The notes: generated by a model not told the origin, from the letters alone. A stretch of 64,000 bases of DNA from Rhizobium leguminosarum bv. trifolii WSM1325 (GCA_000023185.1 CP001622.1:4316501-4380500), one strand, 5' to 3'. Shown: positions 1-8,363, numbered from the stretch's first letter. Numbers and translations are program-made.

Positions 1-307
1 CAGCTTTGCCGATATTTTCTACAACAACTGTTTCAAGAACGGCATCCTGCCGATCAAGGTCAGCCAGGAAGATCTCGACAAGCTGATGGACGACGCCTCG
101 CGCGGCTCCAACGCCGTCCTGACCGTCGATCTTGAGAATCTTGAGATCACCGGCCCCGATGGTGGTTTGATCAAGTTCGATCTCGACGAGTTCAAGCGTC
201 ACTGCCTGCTGAACGGCCTCGATGACATCGGCCTGACGCTGGAAAAGGGCAAGGCGATCGACAGCTTCGAAAAGAAGAACGCTGCTTCGCACCCCTGGGC
301 AGCCTGA
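1..307 (+). CDS. leuD: 3-isopropylmalate dehydratase small subunit, 3' part
   Basis: The window opens inside this gene; the first whole codon is at base 2 and the TGA is at 305-307, leaving about 101 C-terminal residues, half of the usual ~200. The visible part begins [14 protein letters not shown], the conserved swivelling-domain segment of LeuD, which forms the lid over the iron-sulfur cluster carried by LeuC. The LeuCD enzyme isomerises 2-isopropylmalate to 3-isopropylmalate in leucine synthesis. leuB follows 1.2 kb downstream on the same strand, separated by an opposing dehydratase gene and a terminator, so the two leu genes are near each other but not in one simple operon. Confidence 0.93.
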   Translation, partial: SFADIFYNNCFKNGILPIKVSQEDLDKLMDDASRGSNAVLTVDLENLEITGPDGGLIKFDLDEFKRHCLLNGLDDIGLTLEKGKAIDSFEKKNAASHPWAA

Positions 308-330
308 ACCTATCCAATCGGTTACCGATC

Positions 331-358
331 AAGCCGGGCCTTTCGCCCGGCTTTTTCT
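331..358 (+). terminator. Rho-independent terminator after leuD
   Basis: An eight-base stem (AGCCGGGC / GCCCGGCT) with a five-base loop is followed by a T-rich run, 24 bases after the leuD stop. It also lies just past the end of the opposing dehydratase gene and could serve both. Confidence 0.85.
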
Positions 359-367
359 TTGGTTGGG

Positions 368-1309
368 TCAAAGAAATTTTTCTTTCCAGCCCCTGAGTTT
401 TTCGAGCGACACGCCGATGCCGCCGCAGACTTCGATAAGCGGATTATCGAAGCGCTGAAGCAGCCCGGCATGTACATCGGCAACCGCAAGGGCCGCACCG
501 CAAGCCGGCTCGACCAGAATGCGCTGCGCATCAGCAAATTTCAGGCAGGCGGCAACGGCATCGGCGTCGCTGACGACAACACTTTCGATCGGATGCTGCT
601 TCGGCAAGTCGAAGACATGCTGCGCCACCTGCCGCGCCCCGAGCGAATTGGCAATCGAAGTAATGGCGGGAAGGGTGATACGCTCATTCGCCTTGAGGCT
701 GGCGTTCAGCGAGGCCGCCCCCTCCGTTTCGACGGCGATAACAGGCACATCGGAAAGCCCGTTGCGCTTCAATCCCTCGACAATGCCGGCAAGCAGCCCG
801 CCGCCACCGACGCTGGTGATGACGCAATCGAATTTTGCCCCCTTCGCCACCACCTCGTCGATCAGCGTGGCATGGCCATCCCACAGAAGCGGATGGTCGA
901 AGGGGTGAACATAGGTTGCCTTGCGGCTCCGGGCGAGTTCGACTGCATGAGCATTGGCCTCATCGAAAACCGAACCATGAACGAGGACATTCGCACCCGT
1001 TGCGGCAATCGTCTGCCGGACATCGGCCGCCGTCGTCTCCGGCACGACGATCGTGACCGGCACACCGAGCGCCCGGCCGGCATAAGCCGCGGCAATGCCG
1101 GCATTGCCGCCGGAAGCGCAGAAGATCTCGCGCGCCCCATTTTCCACCTCGTGCTGGCAAAGCCGGCCGACGCCGCGCAGCTTGAAGCTGCCGGAAGGCT
1201 GCAGAGCATCGAGCTTCAGCCAGAGAGGTTTGCCGCTGGCGCTATAGCCAGGTGCCGTCTGAACCAAGGGCGTGTCGAGATGGAGAGGTACGAAAGGCAT
1301 GGGAACCAT
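368..1309 (-). CDS. PLP-dependent L-serine/threonine dehydratase-like enzyme
   Basis: This 313-residue fold-type II PLP enzyme should deaminate L-serine (or threonine) to pyruvate (or 2-oxobutyrate) and ammonia in the cytosol. The PLP lysine is K43 in PSGSFKLRG; ASGGNAG (65-71) is the substrate loop and SVGGGGLL (166-173) binds the PLP phosphate. There is no C-terminal ACT regulatory domain, so it is the short, catabolic, SDS-like form rather than biosynthetic IlvA. The C-terminal VEPACGAAL resembles the cysteine-containing segment that contacts the PLP ring in eukaryotic serine dehydratases. It lies opposite to and between leuD and leuB. Start ATG at 1309; a second in-frame ATG lies three codons in. 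Exact substrate is inferred. Confidence 0.82.
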   Translation of the reverse strand: MVPMPFVPLHLDTPLVQTAPGYSASGKPLWLKLDALQPSGSFKLRGVGRLCQHEVENGAREIFCASGGNAGIAAAYAGRALGVPVTIVVPETTAADVRQTIAATGANVLVHGSVFDEANAHAVELARSRKATYVHPFDHPLLWDGHATLIDEVVAKGAKFDCVITSVGGGGLLAGIVEGLKRNGLSDVPVIAVETEGAASLNASLKANERITLPAITSIANSLGARQVAQHVFDLPKQHPIESVVVSDADAVAACLKFADAQRILVEPACGAALAVADVHAGLLQRFDNPLIEVCGGIGVSLEKLRGWKEKFL

Positions 1310-1465
1310 CCAGGATAAAGATAGGGTAACCGTTTAATCCGTTTGCGGACGCAGGAGCAACCGTCACTGCTCAGAGCGAAGCGTACCGATTCACCGCTTC
1401 TGTCGCTTGAAATGCCCAATTCCGGGGTCTAAGAAACCGCAACTTGTTTTTCCCAGGAGGGTTTC

Positions 1466-2578
1466 ATGACAGCGCGCAATCTTTTCCTGCTGCCGGGTGA
1501 CGGCATCGGTCCCGAGGCCATGGGCGAGGTCCGCAAGATCATCGCCTATATGAACGAGGCGATGAATGCCGGTTTTGTCACCGACGAAGGCCTTGTCGGC
1601 GGTTGCGCCTATGATGCGCATGGCGCTGCGATCTCGGAAGCCGACATGCAGAAGGCGATTGCCGCCGATGCCGTTCTGTTCGGCGCCGTCGGCGGCCCGA
1701 AATGGGATAGCGTGCCTTATGAAGTGCGCCCGGAAGCCGGCCTGCTGCGCCTGCGCAAGGATCTGCAGCTCTTCGCAAACCTGCGCCCCGCCATTTGCTA
1801 TCCGGCCCTTGCTGCGGCATCGTCGCTGAAGCCGGAGCTGGTCGAAGGCCTCGATATCCTCATCATCCGCGAGCTGACGGGCGGCGTCTATTTCGGCGAG
1901 CCGAAGGAAATCATCGACCTCGGCAACGGCCAGAAGCGCGGCATCGACACGCAAGTCTACGATACCTACGAGATCGAGCGCATCGCCGGCGTCGCCTTCG
2001 AAATGGCCCGCACGCGGCAGAATCGCGTCTGCTCCATGGAAAAGCGCAACGTCATGAAGTCGGGCGTGCTCTGGAACCAGGTGGTGACCGAAACGCATAA
2101 GGCGAAATATTCCGACGTCCAGCTCGAACACATGCTGGCCGATGCCGGCGGCATGCAACTGGTGCGCCAGCCCAAACAGTTCGACGTGATCGTCACCGAC
2201 AATCTCTTCGGCGACATGCTCTCCGACGTCGCCGCCATGCTGACCGGTTCGCTCGGCATGTTGCCATCGGCCTCGCTCGGCGCGCCTGACGGCAAGACCG
2301 GCAAGCGCAAGGCGCTTTACGAGCCGGTGCACGGCTCGGCCCCTGACATCGCCGGCAAGGGTATCGCCAATCCGATCGCCATGATCGCCTCCTTCGCCAT
2401 GTGCCTGCGCTACTCCTTCAATCTGGTGAAGGAAGCCGACGATCTGGAAAAGGCGATCGCCAACGTGCTCGACAAGGGCATCCGCACCGGTGACATCATG
2501 GCCGATGGTGCAAGGCAGGTCGGCACCATCGAGATGGGCGACGCGATCCTCGCCGAGTTCAAGACGCTTTCCGCCTGA
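1466..2578 (+). CDS. leuB: 3-isopropylmalate dehydrogenase
   Basis: LeuB, 370 residues, oxidatively decarboxylates 3-isopropylmalate to 2-oxoisocaproate with NAD+, the third step of leucine synthesis. It has the usual family length and hallmarks: [10 protein letters not shown] at the N-terminus, the [10 protein letters not shown] segment, the metal and substrate residues in [17 protein letters not shown], and the [14 protein letters not shown] motif near the C-terminus. The ATG at 1466 is preceded by a strong Shine-Dalgarno (AGGAGG). It is transcribed from its own 156 bp upstream gap shared with the divergent dehydratase gene. No leucine-codon leader peptide was seen there. A parS-like palindrome starts at the base after the stop codon. 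Confidence 0.97.
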   Translation: MTARNLFLLPGDGIGPEAMGEVRKIIAYMNEAMNAGFVTDEGLVGGCAYDAHGAAISEADMQKAIAADAVLFGAVGGPKWDSVPYEVRPEAGLLRLRKDLQLFANLRPAICYPALAAASSLKPELVEGLDILIIRELTGGVYFGEPKEIIDLGNGQKRGIDTQVYDTYEIERIAGVAFEMARTRQNRVCSMEKRNVMKSGVLWNQVVTETHKAKYSDVQLEHMLADAGGMQLVRQPKQFDVIVTDNLFGDMLSDVAAMLTGSLGMLPSASLGAPDGKTGKRKALYEPVHGSAPDIAGKGIANPIAMIASFAMCLRYSFNLVKEADDLEKAIANVLDKGIRTGDIMADGARQVGTIEMGDAILAEFKTLSA

Positions 2579-2594
2579 TATTTCACGTGAAACA
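2579..2594. promoter_or_regulatory. parS-like site, one mismatch
   Basis: TATTTCACGTGAAACA differs at one position from the consensus parS palindrome TGTTTCACGTGAAACA bound by ParB. It begins directly after the leuB stop codon. It is the most distant of the five sites in this window, about 47 kb from the predicted oriC. Confidence 0.75.
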
Positions 2595-2600
2595 GTTCCG

Positions 2601-2634
2601 GCCCTTCGCAGGATTCTTGCGGAGGGCTTTTTTC
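2601..2634 (+). terminator. Rho-independent terminator after leuB
   Basis: The stem GCCCTTCGC / GCGGAGGGC (one imperfect pair) is followed by a run of six T, 23 bases after the leuB stop and directly after the parS-like site. Confidence 0.8.
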
Positions 2635-2787
2635 TCAAGACCGCGAGCCCTATCGGCTCGGTCGAATTATCCCAAGCAGACTATCCTCGGCCACAATCTC
2701 GTGTATTTTTGCGCCGGATTTTAACCAGTGCATAACCTCGAAATCGGAATCGATGTTCGGAAAGCATTGTGCGCCAATTCAAAGTGA

Positions 2788-2829
2788 TAGAGCGTCCTTA
2801 GTGCATCCTGTTGGACGCGCGGCGCTCTA
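2788..2829. repeat. Rhizobial intergenic palindrome, family A copy 1
   Basis: A 42 bp element with outer arms TAGAGCG / CGCTCTA and a core containing GCGTCC and GGACGCGCGGCG. It has the same layout as copies at 3600-3639 and 33006-33046 (the last on the opposite strand). It lies 26 bases before the PAP2 phosphatase start, so it may sit in that gene's leader. Confidence 0.7.
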
Positions 2830-2854
2830 GAGCAAAATTCGAACGGACGACGGA

Positions 2855-3589
2855 ATGCGGGCATTTTGGGCTTCCCTAAACAGGCGCTGGCACCGGAGCA
2901 ATGCCGGCATGCCGCCTTTGCGCTGGCAGACCTGCCTTTTCATCACGCTGAATGCCGTGATCCTTTCCATGCTGCTCTTCGATGCACCGATCGGCGCCAG
3001 CAAGGCTCCTGCACCGGTGAAGCACCTCGGCGAAATGCTGACCGGTTTCGGCGATTCCGCCTGGCTGATCTACACCAGCATCCTGCTGTTCTTTCAGGGC
3101 CGGGCAGGCTACAAGCTTGTGAAGACAGCGCGCTCCAAGGCGCAGGCGCTCTATGTCAGCTGGATCGGCGCTTATCTCTTCATCACGGTCGTCTTCTCCG
3201 GGCTTCTCGCCAATCTGCTGAAGCGGGCGATCGGCAGGGCACGTCCCGATCATTTCCATGACTACGGTATGTTTTCCTTCACGCCCTTTTCGGGCCATTC
3301 CGCTTTCGAAAGTTTCCCGTCCGGCCATTCCACCACGGTCGGCGCCTTCTTCGCCGCCTTCGCCCTGCTGTTTCCACGCTACCGTGTTGCCTTCATAGCC
3401 TGCGCCATCTGGCTCGCCATGACGCGTGTCATGGTCGGCGCCCATTATCCGAGCGACGTCATCGCCGGCCTTGCCTTCGGCGCCTGGTTCTCGCTGCTGA
3501 CGGCGATCGTCTTTGCCCGCTGCGGCTTGCTCTTCAAGCTGGCGCCGGATGGCTGGCCGCTCTCGAAGCGGCTGTTTCGCACTGCATGA
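2855..3589 (+). CDS. lpxE: PAP2-family membrane phosphatase, probable lipid A 1-phosphatase
   Basis: A 244-residue multi-spanning protein carrying the complete three-part lipid phosphatase signature: KRAIGRARP (K-x6-RP), PSGHS, and TRVMVGAHYPSD (R-x5-H-x3-D). The spacings between the parts fit those of rhizobial LpxE, which removes the 1-phosphate of lipid A on the periplasmic face of the inner membrane. About five or six hydrophobic segments are visible. R. leguminosarum lipid A is known to lack phosphates, whereas S. meliloti keeps them, so this gene would help place the genome. Other PAP2 roles, such as undecaprenyl or phosphatidylglycerol phosphate phosphatase, cannot be excluded by motif alone. 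It is bracketed by two same-orientation copies of a short palindrome. Confidence 0.68.
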   Translation: MRAFWASLNRRWHRSNAGMPPLRWQTCLFITLNAVILSMLLFDAPIGASKAPAPVKHLGEMLTGFGDSAWLIYTSILLFFQGRAGYKLVKTARSKAQALYVSWIGAYLFITVVFSGLLANLLKRAIGRARPDHFHDYGMFSFTPFSGHSAFESFPSGHSTTVGAFFAAFALLFPRYRVAFIACAIWLAMTRVMVGAHYPSDVIAGLAFGAWFSLLTAIVFARCGLLFKLAPDGWPLSKRLFRTA

Positions 3590-3599
3590 TTCAAAATGT

Positions 3600-3639
3600 T
3601 ACAGCGTCCTTTGCGTCCGAAAAGACGCGCGGCGCTGTA
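3600..3639. repeat. Rhizobial intergenic palindrome, family A copy 2
   Basis: A 40 bp element with arms TACAGCG / CGCTGTA, 11 bases after the PAP2 phosphatase stop. It has the same orientation and core (GCGTCC, AAGACGCGCGGCG) as the copy at 2788-2829, so the two flank that gene as direct repeats. Confidence 0.75.
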
Positions 3640-3647
3640 ATATGCAA

Positions 3648-3678
3648 AAGCCCGGCGCCTTGTGCGCCGGGCCTTTTC
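3648..3678. terminator. Bidirectional terminator between the PAP2 phosphatase and MFS genes
   Basis: The stem GCCCGGCGC / GCGCCGGGC has a five-base loop with A-rich and T-rich flanks (AAAA before, CTTTTC after), so it can act for both convergent genes. Confidence 0.85.
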
Positions 3679-3705
3679 TAAGCAAGGATTGGCTCAATCC
3701 GCCGC

Positions 3706-5592
3706 TCAATCCATGGCGTGGATATCCCTGTTCTTCGTTTCCGGCAGGAAGATCAAGCCGATCACCAGCGTGATCGTCGCAAAGACGATCGGGTACCAGA
3801 GACCGTAGTAGATATCGCCCGCGGCAGCGCTCATCGCGAAGGCCGTCGCCGGAAGCAGGCCACCGAACCAGCCGTTGCCAATGTGATAGGGCAGCGACAT
3901 GCCGGTATAGCGGATGCGGGTCGGGAAAAGCTCGACCAGCAGAGCGGCGATCGGGCCGTAGACCATCGTCACATAGAAGACAAGGACGAACAGCACGGCG
4001 ATCGTGCCGATCCAGTTAACGCGAGCCGGATCGGCGACCATGGCGAAGGTGCCGCCATTGGCGATATTGTAGACCGTCATGTCGGTGACGCCATTGGCCT
4101 CATCCGCGGTCAGCAGCTTGGTCTCGACCAGCTTGGCCGCAGGCACGGTTTCCTTCTCGCCGGCGCGCACGGCATCGGCGTTGAGCGACAGCTCGGGATT
4201 GGCTGCGATGAAGGCGTCGAGCTTGGCATCCGGCACCTTGACGGCGCCGCGGTTCAGCGGATAGCCGGCATCGTGGAGCGCGATGTTGACGCTCTTTTCG
4301 AAGGCGGCGGTCATCCCCTTCGCCTTGTCGCCGGCAGCGACGACGTCGAAGCTTGGGATCGTCGCGTTGCCGACCTTCACCGTTGCCGGCTGTCCGGCGG
4401 TACCGGGCACAACGTCGTAAGGCACCGAGTTCCTGGTCAGGAACGCCGTTGCCACGTCGCAGGAACTGGTGAACTTCGTCGTCCCGGTCGGGTTGAACTG
4501 GAACCTGCAATCAGCCGGATCGGCCGTCACCGTTGCCCGAATCGAAGCCTGCGCTTCGGCAAGCGCCGGGTTCGCCGTCCAGGTCATCGCCTTGAACAGC
4601 GGATTATAGGTCACCGCCGCAATGAAAAGGCCTGCCATGATGATCGGCTTGCGGCCAATCTTGTCGGAGAGACCGCCGAAGATGACGAAGAAGGGCGTGC
4701 CGAGGAGAAGTGCGATGGCCACCATGACATTGGCCGAAAACAGGTCCACCTTCAGCACGTTCTGCAGGAAGAACAGCGCATAGAACTGGCCGCCGTACCA
4801 GACGACCGCCTGGCCCATGGTGGCGCCGAGCAGCGCGATGATCGCGATCTTGGCATTTTTCCACGTCCCGAAGGCCTCGGTCAGCGGCGCCTTGGAGCCT
4901 TTGCCTTCTGCCTTCATCCGCTGGAACGCCGGCGATTCGTTCATCCTCAGGCGGATCCAGACGGAAATGCCGAGCAGGACGACCGAGACCAGGAACGGAA
5001 TGCGCCAGCCCCAGGCGGCAAACTGAGCCGCACCCATCAGATATTGAACCAGGACGATGACGATCAGCGACAGGAACAGGCCGAGCGTTGCCGTCGTCTG
5101 GATCCACGAGGTGAAGTAGCCGCGGCGCCCGTTCGGCGCATGTTCGGCGACATAGGTGGCCGCGCCGCCATATTCACCGCCCAGCGCCAGACCCTGGAGC
5201 AGACGGAGCGCGATCAGGATGATCGGGGCTGCGATACCGATCGTGGCGGCACCCGGCAGGATGCCGACGAGGAAGGTCGACAGACCCATGATCATGATCG
5301 TCATCAGGAAGGTGTATTTACGGCCGACGAGATCGCCGAGACGGCCGAACACCAGCGCGCCGAAGGGGCGCACCAGGAAGCCGGCGGCAAAGGCGAGCAA
5401 CGTGAAGATGTTACGCGTTGCCTCGGGATATTGGGTGAAATAGGTCGCGCCGATATAGGTGGCGAGCGAACCATAGAGATAGAAATCGTACCATTCGAAA
5501 ACGGTGCCGAGCGAAGAGGCGAAGATGACCTTCTTCTCCTCACCGGTCATCGGACCGGCCTTTGCGCCGTCGATGCTTGCGACATTTGCCAT
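3706..5592 (-). CDS. MFS metabolite:H+ symporter with a large soluble insertion
   Basis: The N-terminal ~335 residues and the C-terminal ~105 residues match the metabolite:H+ symporter branch of the major facilitator superfamily (ShiA/KgtP/ProP type). Visible motifs include FEWYDFYLYG at TM1, GRLGDLVGRK in the TM2-TM3 loop, RLLQGLALGGEYGGA at TM4 and GGLSDKIGRK between TM8 and TM9. At 628 residues it is about 190 longer than usual. The excess is one block, roughly residues 336-520, after the TM9-like helix, with no transmembrane segments and two cysteines; by topology it probably lies outside the membrane. The frame is open throughout, so this is an insertion and not a fusion of two genes. 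Shine-Dalgarno GGAGGA precedes ATG 5592. Substrate unknown. Confidence 0.85.
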   Translation of the reverse strand: MANVASIDGAKAGPMTGEEKKVIFASSLGTVFEWYDFYLYGSLATYIGATYFTQYPEATRNIFTLLAFAAGFLVRPFGALVFGRLGDLVGRKYTFLMTIMIMGLSTFLVGILPGAATIGIAAPIILIALRLLQGLALGGEYGGAATYVAEHAPNGRRGYFTSWIQTTATLGLFLSLIVIVLVQYLMGAAQFAAWGWRIPFLVSVVLLGISVWIRLRMNESPAFQRMKAEGKGSKAPLTEAFGTWKNAKIAIIALLGATMGQAVVWYGGQFYALFFLQNVLKVDLFSANVMVAIALLLGTPFFVIFGGLSDKIGRKPIIMAGLFIAAVTYNPLFKAMTWTANPALAEAQASIRATVTADPADCRFQFNPTGTTKFTSSCDVATAFLTRNSVPYDVVPGTAGQPATVKVGNATIPSFDVVAAGDKAKGMTAAFEKSVNIALHDAGYPLNRGAVKVPDAKLDAFIAANPELSLNADAVRAGEKETVPAAKLVETKLLTADEANGVTDMTVYNIANGGTFAMVADPARVNWIGTIAVLFVLVFYVTMVYGPIAALLVELFPTRIRYTGMSLPYHIGNGWFGGLLPATAFAMSAAAGDIYYGLWYPIVFATITLVIGLIFLPETKNRDIHAMD

Positions 5593-5838
5593 TGTCTGTC
5601 CTCCACAGAGTGATGATCACGCGCGCGACCTACTCTCCTCAAAGCATACCCCTGGCCGCGACACGCCTGACGGGAGTGTGCCAGAAACGACAGATCAAAA
5701 AGAGAGAGGCTTTCGGATTATGACTTTAGTCTAAGAATGACGCGCGGTTCTCATGCGTATCAGGCCCGCCGCCGCCCGCGAGGATTGCGCTGCCGGAGCT
5801 TTCGAAGCAGGTTTCACGCGGTTTGTGATGTGGACCCG

Positions 5839-7146
5839 TTACGCTCTCAGCGCCTGCGCCGGCGATTGCCGATAGGCGAGCACTGCCGGCAGCGCAGCGA
5901 GAATTGTGGCAAAGGCAAGCAGCACTGCCGCAAGCCAGGCGTCTTCACGGGCGAAGCCGACCGGCATCGCGACCCCGCTCGTTTGCGAAAACATGCCGGA
6001 CAAGATGAGAGCCGCGGCATAACCGAGTACGAATCCGAGGGCGATGCCGACCGCCATCAGGAAGAAGAATTCCAGCCAGACGATGCCGAAAATCGCCCCG
6101 CGCGGGGCGCCGAAGGCCCTCAGCGCGCCGATCTGCCGACGGCGCTGGCCGATATGGATGACCGTGACCAGCACCAGCGAGGCTGCGACGAGAGCCTGCG
6201 CGCCGGAGGCGACCGCGACGAGGATCTGTTTGGCGTCGCCGAGCGTGGCGTAGAGATTGGTCAGCACCTCGCCGGGAAAAACGGCGACGGTATTGCCGCT
6301 ACGATAGTCCTGCCGCAGCTTGTAGGCATCGGCAATCGTCTTCGGCTTGACCAGAATGGCGGGAAGGCCTGGAGCGCCCGCAGTCCAGCTCTCATCAAGC
6401 GCGGCATCCGGATCGGCCTCGCCGTGATGCTCATGCCCATCGTGGTCAGCGCCGGCTTTCTCAGGCGCATGAGCAGGTTCAGCGTTATCCGTTCCGGACG
6501 CCGCTTCATGCTCGTGCTCACCGTCTTCCGCATGTTCCTCCGCCTCCATGCCATGGATGTGCCAGACGGCCTGGATGGGAACGAGAATCGCCCGGTCCCA
6601 GGCGGTGCCGGTCGGCCGCAAGCGGCCGGCGATATGATAGACAAGCTCTGTATGGGTCTCTCCGCCCTCTTCCAGCGACCCGTGCATCGGCTTGATCTCG
6701 CCGCCGAGCGACAGCTTGACGGCCGCGCCGATCACGGCTTCGCCCTCGTGTGAGAAAATCTCGCCTTCGGCCAAGCCGCCGGACAGGTTCTGCGCCAGCA
6801 TGGTCGTCGTGCCGACGATCGGATAGCCGGAGAAGGAATCGCCAAAGCCGATCGGAGCTGCCCAATCGACCCGTGGATCCGCGGTAAGCTTGCCCAGCAC
6901 TTCGCCTGGCATCAGCGGCAAAGGCGAGGGCTGCAGGAAGACGGAGGACAGCACGAGCTGCGTCTCGCTGCCGCCGGCGCCGATGACAAGATCGAACTTG
7001 TCGGCAGCGCGTGCGCTGCCGAGACGAAGCGCCCGCTCCTGCAGGACGACAGAAACGCCAAGCGCGGTCGCAAGCGCCACCAGCAGCACGACCACCAGCG
7101 ATCCCACCCAGAGGCGACGAAGATCGGAAAGGATGAAGCAGATCAT
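5839..7146 (-). CDS. ABC transporter permease (FtsX/MacB-like) with histidine-rich loop
   Basis: A 435-residue FtsX-type permease: one N-terminal transmembrane helix (about 12-32), a large periplasmic domain, then three C-terminal helices from about residue 305. The periplasmic part contains a histidine cluster, ten His between residues 196 and 241 in an acidic background, as expected for zinc or another divalent metal. The gene overlaps its ATPase by four bases (ATGA), so they are translationally coupled. Together with the DUF3299 protein upstream, the set resembles the zinc-responsive PA4063-PA4066 operon of Pseudomonas and Vibrio ZrgABCDE. The permease family usually acts on envelope lipids or proteins, so whether metal is transported or only sensed is unknown. 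Confidence 0.82.
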   Translation of the reverse strand: MICFILSDLRRLWVGSLVVVLLVALATALGVSVVLQERALRLGSARAADKFDLVIGAGGSETQLVLSSVFLQPSPLPLMPGEVLGKLTADPRVDWAAPIGFGDSFSGYPIVGTTTMLAQNLSGGLAEGEIFSHEGEAVIGAAVKLSLGGEIKPMHGSLEEGGETHTELVYHIAGRLRPTGTAWDRAILVPIQAVWHIHGMEAEEHAEDGEHEHEAASGTDNAEPAHAPEKAGADHDGHEHHGEADPDAALDESWTAGAPGLPAILVKPKTIADAYKLRQDYRSGNTVAVFPGEVLTNLYATLGDAKQILVAVASGAQALVAASLVLVTVIHIGQRRRQIGALRAFGAPRGAIFGIVWLEFFFLMAVGIALGFVLGYAAALILSGMFSQTSGVAMPVGFAREDAWLAAVLLAFATILAALPAVLAYRQSPAQALRA

Positions 7147-7835
7147 GCAGCTTCTCCCGCCGTTGCCGCGGAATCTTCGCGGATCCGGCCGGAACCGAAG
7201 GTGATGCGCCGGTCGAGGCGGCTGGCCAAGCGGTGGTCGTGTGAAATGACGATCAGCGTGCTGCCTTCGGCAATGGCCAGATCGAGGATGAGATCGCCGA
7301 CCGCCTCGCCGCTTTGGGCATCGAGGCTTGCGGTCGGCTCGTCGGCGATGATGACGCCGGGCTTGCGCAGCAGTGCTCGGCCGATCGCCACGCGCTGCAT
7401 CTCGCCGCGCGACATGGTTTCGATTTTCTGGCCGGGGCGGGAAAGACCGACCGTGCTCAAAAGCGCATGCGCCCGCTCGATGACATCAGCCGTGGCAGCG
7501 CCGGCAAGCCGCGCCGGCAGGAGTACGTTCTCCAGCGCCGACAGGCCGGCAAAGAGATGAAACTCCTGCATGACCAGGCCGATATTGGCGGCACGGAACC
7601 GGTCGCGCCGGCTTTCTGAAAAACCCGCGATATCCTCGCCGTTCCAGCGGATGCGGCCTTGCCGTGTCCGCTCCAGCCCGGCAACAATATTGACGAAGGT
7701 GCTCTTTCCGGAGCCGGAAGCGCCTGTAATGGCGACCCTGCTGCCGGCATCGATCGACAGGCGGCCGATCGCCAGTGCCGGCGAGGACAGGCCCGGGAAG
7801 GCAACGGTCAGGTTTTCGATATCGAGAGCGAGCAT
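7143..7835 (-). CDS. ABC transporter ATP-binding protein (LolD/MacB-like)
   Basis: A 230-residue ATPase of the LolD/MacB/FtsE type that pairs with FtsX-like permeases. Walker A is GASGSGKS (38-45), the Q-loop lies in VMQEFHLFAG, the signature motif is a variant MSRGEMQR rather than LSGGQ, and Walker B is VIIADEPTASLD, followed by the H-loop histidine in VISHDH. It overlaps the permease by four bases and starts seven bases after the DUF3299 gene stop, so the three form one transcription unit. It powers the neighbouring histidine-rich permease from the cytoplasmic side. Confidence 0.9.
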   Translation of the reverse strand: MLALDIENLTVAFPGLSSPALAIGRLSIDAGSRVAITGASGSGKSTFVNIVAGLERTRQGRIRWNGEDIAGFSESRRDRFRAANIGLVMQEFHLFAGLSALENVLLPARLAGAATADVIERAHALLSTVGLSRPGQKIETMSRGEMQRVAIGRALLRKPGVIIADEPTASLDAQSGEAVGDLILDLAIAEGSTLIVISHDHRLASRLDRRITFGSGRIREDSAATAGEAA

Positions 7836-7841
7836 ATCGGT

Positions 7842-8309
7842 TCAGACGACGGAATATTCGGCCTGGCGGATCCGCAGCAGGCTGACGAAGCCTGTCTCCG
7901 GATCCGTCCACGAACCGTATTCAAGCGTCCCACGCACTTCGATCGTCTGGCGCGACTGCACGAAGGTCTGCTTCTCGCCGAGATAGACGACGACGATATT
8001 GTCCGGCCAGTCCGCATCCGAGGAACAGAAGGGGCAGAGCGACATCGGCACCTCGGTGAGCACGAAGAACTGGGCCTCGGCTTTCAATGGCGGCGCCATG
8101 AAACCTTCCATGCTGATCCCTTCGCCGGCAAGGCGCTTCACCTTGTCGGAGAATTCGAGGCCGAGCACGCCGAACTTGCCGTAAAGTTCATCGAAGCTGA
8201 TCAAGGAATCCGCAGCAGAACTCGGGCGCGCAACAGCGGCCAAGGCCAGCGTGCCGATGGTGCCGATCAGGCCGCGGCGGCTGAGATACAGCGAAGGGAG
8301 CTTTTCCAT
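7842..8309 (-). CDS. DUF3299-like exported protein with a CPFC motif
   Basis: A 155-residue protein with a twin-arginine-like signal (RR at 11-12 in SRRGLIG, hydrophobic stretch to about 27, probable cleavage after PSSA). The mature part is small and carries C92-x2-C95 (CPFC), a possible metal or redox site. DUF3299 proteins accompany FtsX-type permeases in zinc-starvation operons of Pseudomonas and Vibrio, and the same pairing is seen here. ATG 8309 is chosen because GGAG lies eight bases upstream; a TTG at 8321 would add four residues. The gap to the upstream phoA gene is only 95 bases and is filled by two hairpins, leaving little room for a separate promoter. Confidence 0.7.
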   Translation of the reverse strand: MEKLPSLYLSRRGLIGTIGTLALAAVARPSSAADSLISFDELYGKFGVLGLEFSDKVKRLAGEGISMEGFMAPPLKAEAQFFVLTEVPMSLCPFCSSDADWPDNIVVVYLGEKQTFVQSRQTIEVRGTLEYGSWTDPETGFVSLLRIRQAEYSVV

Positions 8310-8330
8310 GGCGATCTCCAAGAATGAAAT

Positions 8331-8351
8331 CCCGGCCGCTGAACGGCCGGG
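8331..8351. terminator. Hairpin before the DUF3299-ABC operon
   Basis: A perfect eight-base stem CCCGGCCG / CGGCCGGG with a five-base loop, second of two hairpins between phoA and the DUF3299 gene. It has no long T run on the minus strand, so it may be an RNA-processing or attenuation structure rather than a strong terminator. Confidence 0.5.
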
Positions 8352-8363
8352 ACTTGATCGATA

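Noticed and set aside
1391..2638. A 415-codon open frame opposite leuB
   Set aside because: leuB has full family conservation on the other strand; this frame is His/Asp-rich antisense sequence.
3718..5613. A 631-codon open frame on the strand opposite the MFS transporter gene
   Set aside because: Its composition is Arg/Asp/Gly-rich with no recognisable domain; it mirrors a gene with clear MFS motifs and is a GC-rich antisense artefact.
5808..5826. A GTTTCACG half-site as another parS
   Set aside because: Only the left half matches; the right half reads CGGTTTGT, so the palindrome is absent.
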